Source: Anaerolineae bacterium
GTDB taxonomy: Bacteria > Chloroflexota > Anaerolineae > Promineifilales > Promineifilaceae
Assembly: GCA_028284105.1 (NCBI GenBank)
Contig: JANQSK010000293.1
Location: forward strand, 1-7,839
Length of the DNA: 7,839 nucleotides
Direction of reading: 5' to 3'
The translations under genes were made by a program, and so were the position numbers. The notes beneath the pieces are model-generated. The model was given only the letters and a program-made list of their open reading frames with translations. It was not told the origin of the DNA and made no database searches. Positions 5,596-7,839 of this stretch are shown one piece after another (within the stretch, counting starts at the first letter, position 1; the number at the start of each line of letters is the position of its first letter).

Positions 5596-7025
5596 CAATC
5601 CCCCCTTTTCTCTTTACTTTTAATTCGGTTTGCTATAAATGCAGCCGCTCCCAACTGATATCCAAAAAAAGCATAAAATAGAATAAGGCCAACATTTGCC
5701 AGCACGGTCAATACCCACCCAATATCTGATAAGACAAAAAGTTGAATAAAAAAATAAACAGCTAACACGGCCGTTAATAGTTCACTATCTAAATGAGGAT
5801 GCTTCAACCACCTATCTAGATTGAGGAACACAATTAAAATCGAAGCAATAAAACAGCCAATTGAACCCCCAATCAATTGAAAATTTAATGGCACAAGCAA
5901 ATTAAACAATAAACCAAATGCCATCAATATCGCAGGGATAAAATCAGAAACGGCATTATTGGTTAGATAATCAATTGAAATCGGATAATCACCGATACCT
6001 TCCCCATCATATCCATTCACTGTTACATGATATGTTTTCCCTTGATGCTCGTATGTTGCCAAATAAACTGGGATTAATCCTAATGACCAGCGTTCGTTTC
6101 TATAAGACACGCTAATTTCATTGACATTCGTAAATTTCTTGCGTTGGGTTGGAATAATGTCGTTGATATATTTCCCTTGCAAGGTCTCTCTAATTTCACG
6201 CCATCCTTCTGTCAGAGAGACATCCGGTAGCAAGGTTGGAATCCCAGCAACAAATTCAGGTTGAAATAGTTGTAAATGGTCGCTCAACCCATGAATTAAA
6301 TCATCTACAGGGAGTTCTTGTATCTTTTGGTTCGCACTACAGGCACCGTTTTGAAGCGCAATTGAATCATAACCTTTTTGAATGACTCTTTGGACAGCAT
6401 TTTCTTTTACTTTAACGGCCGTTCCCTGCCAATTCGCTGTGGTATCAGCAGTTAGCAGCCAAACGGGTACATAAACGGCGTGAATATTCTCAAGCCTAAT
6501 TGAATTCAGATCAGGTGACTTATGCGTTAATGCTTTAAACCATTGATTCGCAAACGCTTGAACTTGTTTTTCCTCAATTTTGAAGGGAATGATTTGAGAC
6601 GGCCGTATCATTTCATTTTCTTCGTGCGTTTCTACAACTCGGTTAGAAAGACAGAAAGGACAAGTGTAGACCACATCAGAAACGGGGACAGCGCTTTTTG
6701 CTTGGCAGCGTCGGCAAACGAGCGTGCTTCTTGGTAATCCCCACCCCTTTGGCATCGCTCTAAAATATTCAGGCGTTAACTCATTGCCCTCATCCGTGAA
6801 CGGTATTTGTTCTGGTTGTTCACTGTAACCACAATGCTCACAACTTAACCCATTGGCGGGCATATACCGAACTGGGGCATCACATTTTGGACAATGGAAT
6901 TCTTCTACTTCACGTGTCGGTATTCTATTTAATTCATCGTCAGACTTTTTACGATAAAGGGTCACTGACGCCAGTTTGGAGGGCCATTTTTCATATCGCT
7001 CTGATGAGAAGTCAAAATCATTCAA
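5595..7025 (-). CDS. Membrane-anchored double zinc-ribbon protein A1 (TFIIB-type ribbon family, function unknown)
   Basis: First gene of the four-gene operon, 476 aa. Two ribbons: C45/C48-C62/C65 (CPKC and CEHCGY) and C104/C107-C122/C125 (CRRC and CPFC). Then come 'IRPSQIIPFKIEEKQVQAF' (140-158), VYVPVWLLTAD (184-194), 'AGIPTLLPDVSLTEGW' (260-275) and the 'WSLGLIPVYLATYEHQGK...VNGYDGEGIGDYP' module (313-348). Four hydrophobic helices follow (about 362-381, 383-402, 415-433, 436-465) and a basic tail (RIKSKEKR). Ribbon spacing is identical to A2 (13 and 14 residues between cysteine pairs), so the two are tandem paralogues. The start is TTG at 7025: an in-frame stop lies two codons upstream (7031-7029), no ATG is near, and GGAAG (7037-7033) sits seven bases before it. 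Function is unknown; zinc binding and membrane anchoring are inferred. Confidence 0.9.
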   Translation of the reverse strand: MNDFDFSSERYEKWPSKLASVTLYRKKSDDELNRIPTREVEEFHCPKCDAPVRYMPANGLSCEHCGYSEQPEQIPFTDEGNELTPEYFRAMPKGWGLPRSTLVCRRCQAKSAVPVSDVVYTCPFCLSNRVVETHEENEMIRPSQIIPFKIEEKQVQAFANQWFKALTHKSPDLNSIRLENIHAVYVPVWLLTADTTANWQGTAVKVKENAVQRVIQKGYDSIALQNGACSANQKIQELPVDDLIHGLSDHLQLFQPEFVAGIPTLLPDVSLTEGWREIRETLQGKYINDIIPTQRKKFTNVNEISVSYRNERWSLGLIPVYLATYEHQGKTYHVTVNGYDGEGIGDYPISIDYLTNNAVSDFIPAILMAFGLLFNLLVPLNFQLIGGSIGCFIASILIVFLNLDRWLKHPHLDSELLTAVLAVYFFIQLFVLSDIGWVLTVLANVGLILFYAFFGYQLGAAAFIANRIKSKEKRGD

Positions 7026-7032
7026 TGTCTAT

Positions 7033-7037
7033 CTTCC
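7033..7037 (-). promoter_or_regulatory. Shine-Dalgarno site GGAAG fixing the TTG start of A1
   Basis: GGAAG lies seven bases upstream of TTG 7025. With the in-frame TAG at 7031-7029 it leaves this TTG as the only sensible start. Confidence 0.75.
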
Positions 7038-7284
7038 AAAATTGTTCGCGAGAAATAATTTTCAAAACTTAGTTACTTCGCTAGTCATTATATGTTTTGT
7101 GTCAACTTATTAATTCAACGTTTTCTCGCCTGTTTTTCAGACATTTCATTTTCTTGGGAACCTTTTTTGAATCGGCGTCGTTATACAAACATCACGCAAA
7201 ATCAATCAGTCACTTAAAGAGATTTTAGATTCGTTTTGCCACAAAAACGGCCGTCACAAAATTCAAACTATAAAAAAGATTTCT

Positions 7285-7290
7285 AGGAGA
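7285..7290 (+). promoter_or_regulatory. Shine-Dalgarno site AGGAGA of the vWA lipoprotein gene
   Basis: AGGAGA is followed by seven bases (CAATCAA) and ATG at 7298. This fixes the start of the last, truncated gene. Confidence 0.85.
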
Positions 7291-7297
7291 CAATCAA

Positions 7298-7839
7298 ATG
7301 AAACGCCAAACTATTACGCTTATTCTGGTTATATTTGCCATTTTAATGGCTGCCTGTGGAGGCAGTCCTGACGTTGTTACTGAAACGATTGAAGTCGAGG
7401 TCACTAGAGTGGTGACTGAAGAAGTTGTTGTTGAAGGGGAAGTCGTCGAAGTAACTGTTTTGAACACAGTTGTAGAAGAAGTTGTTCAAGAAGTAACCAT
7501 CGTCGAATATGAAGCAGTAGACGATTCGGCTGACGAAGCAATGGATGAAGAGTATGAACCCATGGAAGAAGAAGCATCTGATAGTGCTGCTGAAGAACCT
7601 ATTGCTGTTGCGCCATTACCTCAAGCTACTCCGGAGCCATTAGACACCCAACCACCTTCTAACACCTTTTTTGAAGATTATGGTGTTAATCCTTATATTT
7701 CAACACAAGCTGATCGCTTGTCAACATTCTCACTGGATGTAGATACGGGTTCTTACACCATCGCACGTCGTTATATCAATGATGGTTTGCGCCCACCCGC
7801 TGAAGCCATTCGGGTTGAAGAGTTTGTCAACGCCATCGA
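7298..7839 (+). CDS. YfbK-type von Willebrand factor A lipoprotein (3' truncated by window edge)
   Basis: 180 codons of an open frame that runs off the window. Residues 1-19 form a lipoprotein signal ending LMAA-C20, followed by GGSPD, so the protein should be lipidated at Cys20 and held on the outer face of the cytoplasmic membrane. Residues 27-70 are a Val/Glu/Thr-rich low-complexity stalk (VTETIEVEVTRVVTEEVVV and on), then an acidic tract (72-100) and a Pro-rich linker (101-121). From about 122 the sequence (FFEDYGVNPYIST..., DRLSTFSLDVDTGSYTIARRYINDG, RVEEFVNAI) matches the N-terminal vWF_A region that precedes the vWA domain in YfbK-like proteins. The metal-binding DxSxS motif would come later and is not visible. 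The role is probably surface binding or assembly; exact function is unknown. It is divergent from the zinc-ribbon operon. Confidence 0.88.
   Translation, partial: MKRQTITLILVIFAILMAACGGSPDVVTETIEVEVTRVVTEEVVVEGEVVEVTVLNTVVEEVVQEVTIVEYEAVDDSADEAMDEEYEPMEEEASDSAAEEPIAVAPLPQATPEPLDTQPPSNTFFEDYGVNPYISTQADRLSTFSLDVDTGSYTIARRYINDGLRPPAEAIRVEEFVNAI

Larger units (their letters stand above)
8..7254. repeat. Highly iterated octamer palindrome ACGGCCGT, 15 copies (HIP1-like)
   Basis: Exact copies start at 8, 663, 825, 1770, 2803, 3449, 3593, 4103, 4209, 4792, 5319, 5767, 6415, 6599 and 7247. With equal base use one octamer is expected about 0.12 times in this length. Every CGGCCG I found is inside ACGGCCGT; the flanking bases vary, with A and T only mildly preferred (AACGGCCGTT in six). 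Fourteen copies lie in coding sequence, in all three frames, reading Thr-Ala-Val (7), Arg-Pro (4) or Gly-Arg (3), so protein constraint does not explain them. Cyanobacterial HIP1 (GCGATCGC) behaves the same way, but the sequence is different and I know of no description of this one. Confidence 0.92.
7026..7297. promoter_or_regulatory. Divergent promoter region between the zinc-ribbon operon and the vWA lipoprotein gene
   Basis: This 272-base AT-rich interval must carry promoters for both directions. On the - strand a consensus -10 word TATAAT (complement of 7087-7092) lies about 60 bases before the A1 start. A TTGACA (complement of 7100-7105) is also present but only seven bases away from it, too close to be its -35, so the assignment is tentative. 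On the + strand TATAAA (7269-7274) lies 23 bases before the lipoprotein ATG without an obvious -35 partner. One ACGGCCGT palindrome (7247-7254) sits just upstream of that word, the only copy outside a gene in this window. Confidence 0.5.

Noticed and set aside
2222..7025. Primosomal protein N' (PriA helicase) for the ribbon proteins
   Set aside because: Proteins of this type are often named so because of the cysteine ribbons, but no Walker A, DEAH or helicase motifs are present in any of the four.
7087..7105. TTGACA and TATAAT on the - strand as a full sigma-70 promoter for A1
   Set aside because: The two hexamers are separated by only seven bases, far short of about 17, so they cannot act as a pair. 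The TATAAT alone is kept as a tentative -10.
5767..7254. Several octamer spacings near 648 bases (5767-6415, 6599-7247; also 646 and 655 elsewhere)
   Set aside because: Other spacings range from 106 to 1033 with no common period, and the equal values are few enough to be coincidence.

Overview
The window looks like a bacterial chromosome segment, most likely from a member of the Chloroflexota (Anaerolineae or a relative). The best clue is the last gene. It encodes a lipoprotein whose mature N-terminus is a Val/Glu/Thr-rich stalk (pattern EVEVTRVVTEEV) of a kind I associate with that phylum, followed by the start of a YfbK-type vWA protein. The DNA is AT-leaning, coding density is high, and Shine-Dalgarno (SD) sites are clear. 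The taxonomic call is an inference from style; there is no marker gene here.

Layout. Positions 2-352 (+) hold the 3' end of an MTH1-like Nudix hydrolase. It abuts a RimJ/RimL-type GNAT acetyltransferase (353-880, +), and the two form one translationally coupled unit that ends in a strong hairpin terminator. A convergent gene (974-1885, -) encodes a secreted protein with two FAS1 (fasciclin) domains. Between the two lies a compact three-way-junction fold at 913-966. A gene-free stretch (1886-2221) carries small hairpins. Then come four same-strand genes (7025 down to 2222, -), transcribed A1-B1-A2-B2. All four have CxxC zinc ribbons and share a core architecture. A1 and A2 (about 475 aa) have two ribbons and four C-terminal membrane segments. 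B1 and B2 have one ribbon; B1 has two membrane segments and B2 has none. A divergent intergenic region (7026-7297) separates this operon from the vWA lipoprotein gene (7298 to the window end, +).

How the genes may work together. A1-B1-A2-B2 is best read as a tandem duplication of a two-gene A-B module in the family usually named 'TFIIB-type zinc ribbon-containing protein' (often mislabelled primosomal protein N'). Its function is unknown. The stop and start codons overlap within each A-B pair, so A and B are probably made in matched amounts and may form a membrane-anchored complex. FAS1 and vWA proteins act at the cell surface, but no direct link to the ribbon operon is shown.

The most striking genome-scale signal is the 8-bp palindrome ACGGCCGT, which occurs 15 times in 7.8 kb, in all genes and in one promoter region. 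It resembles the HIP1 element of cyanobacteria but has a different sequence.
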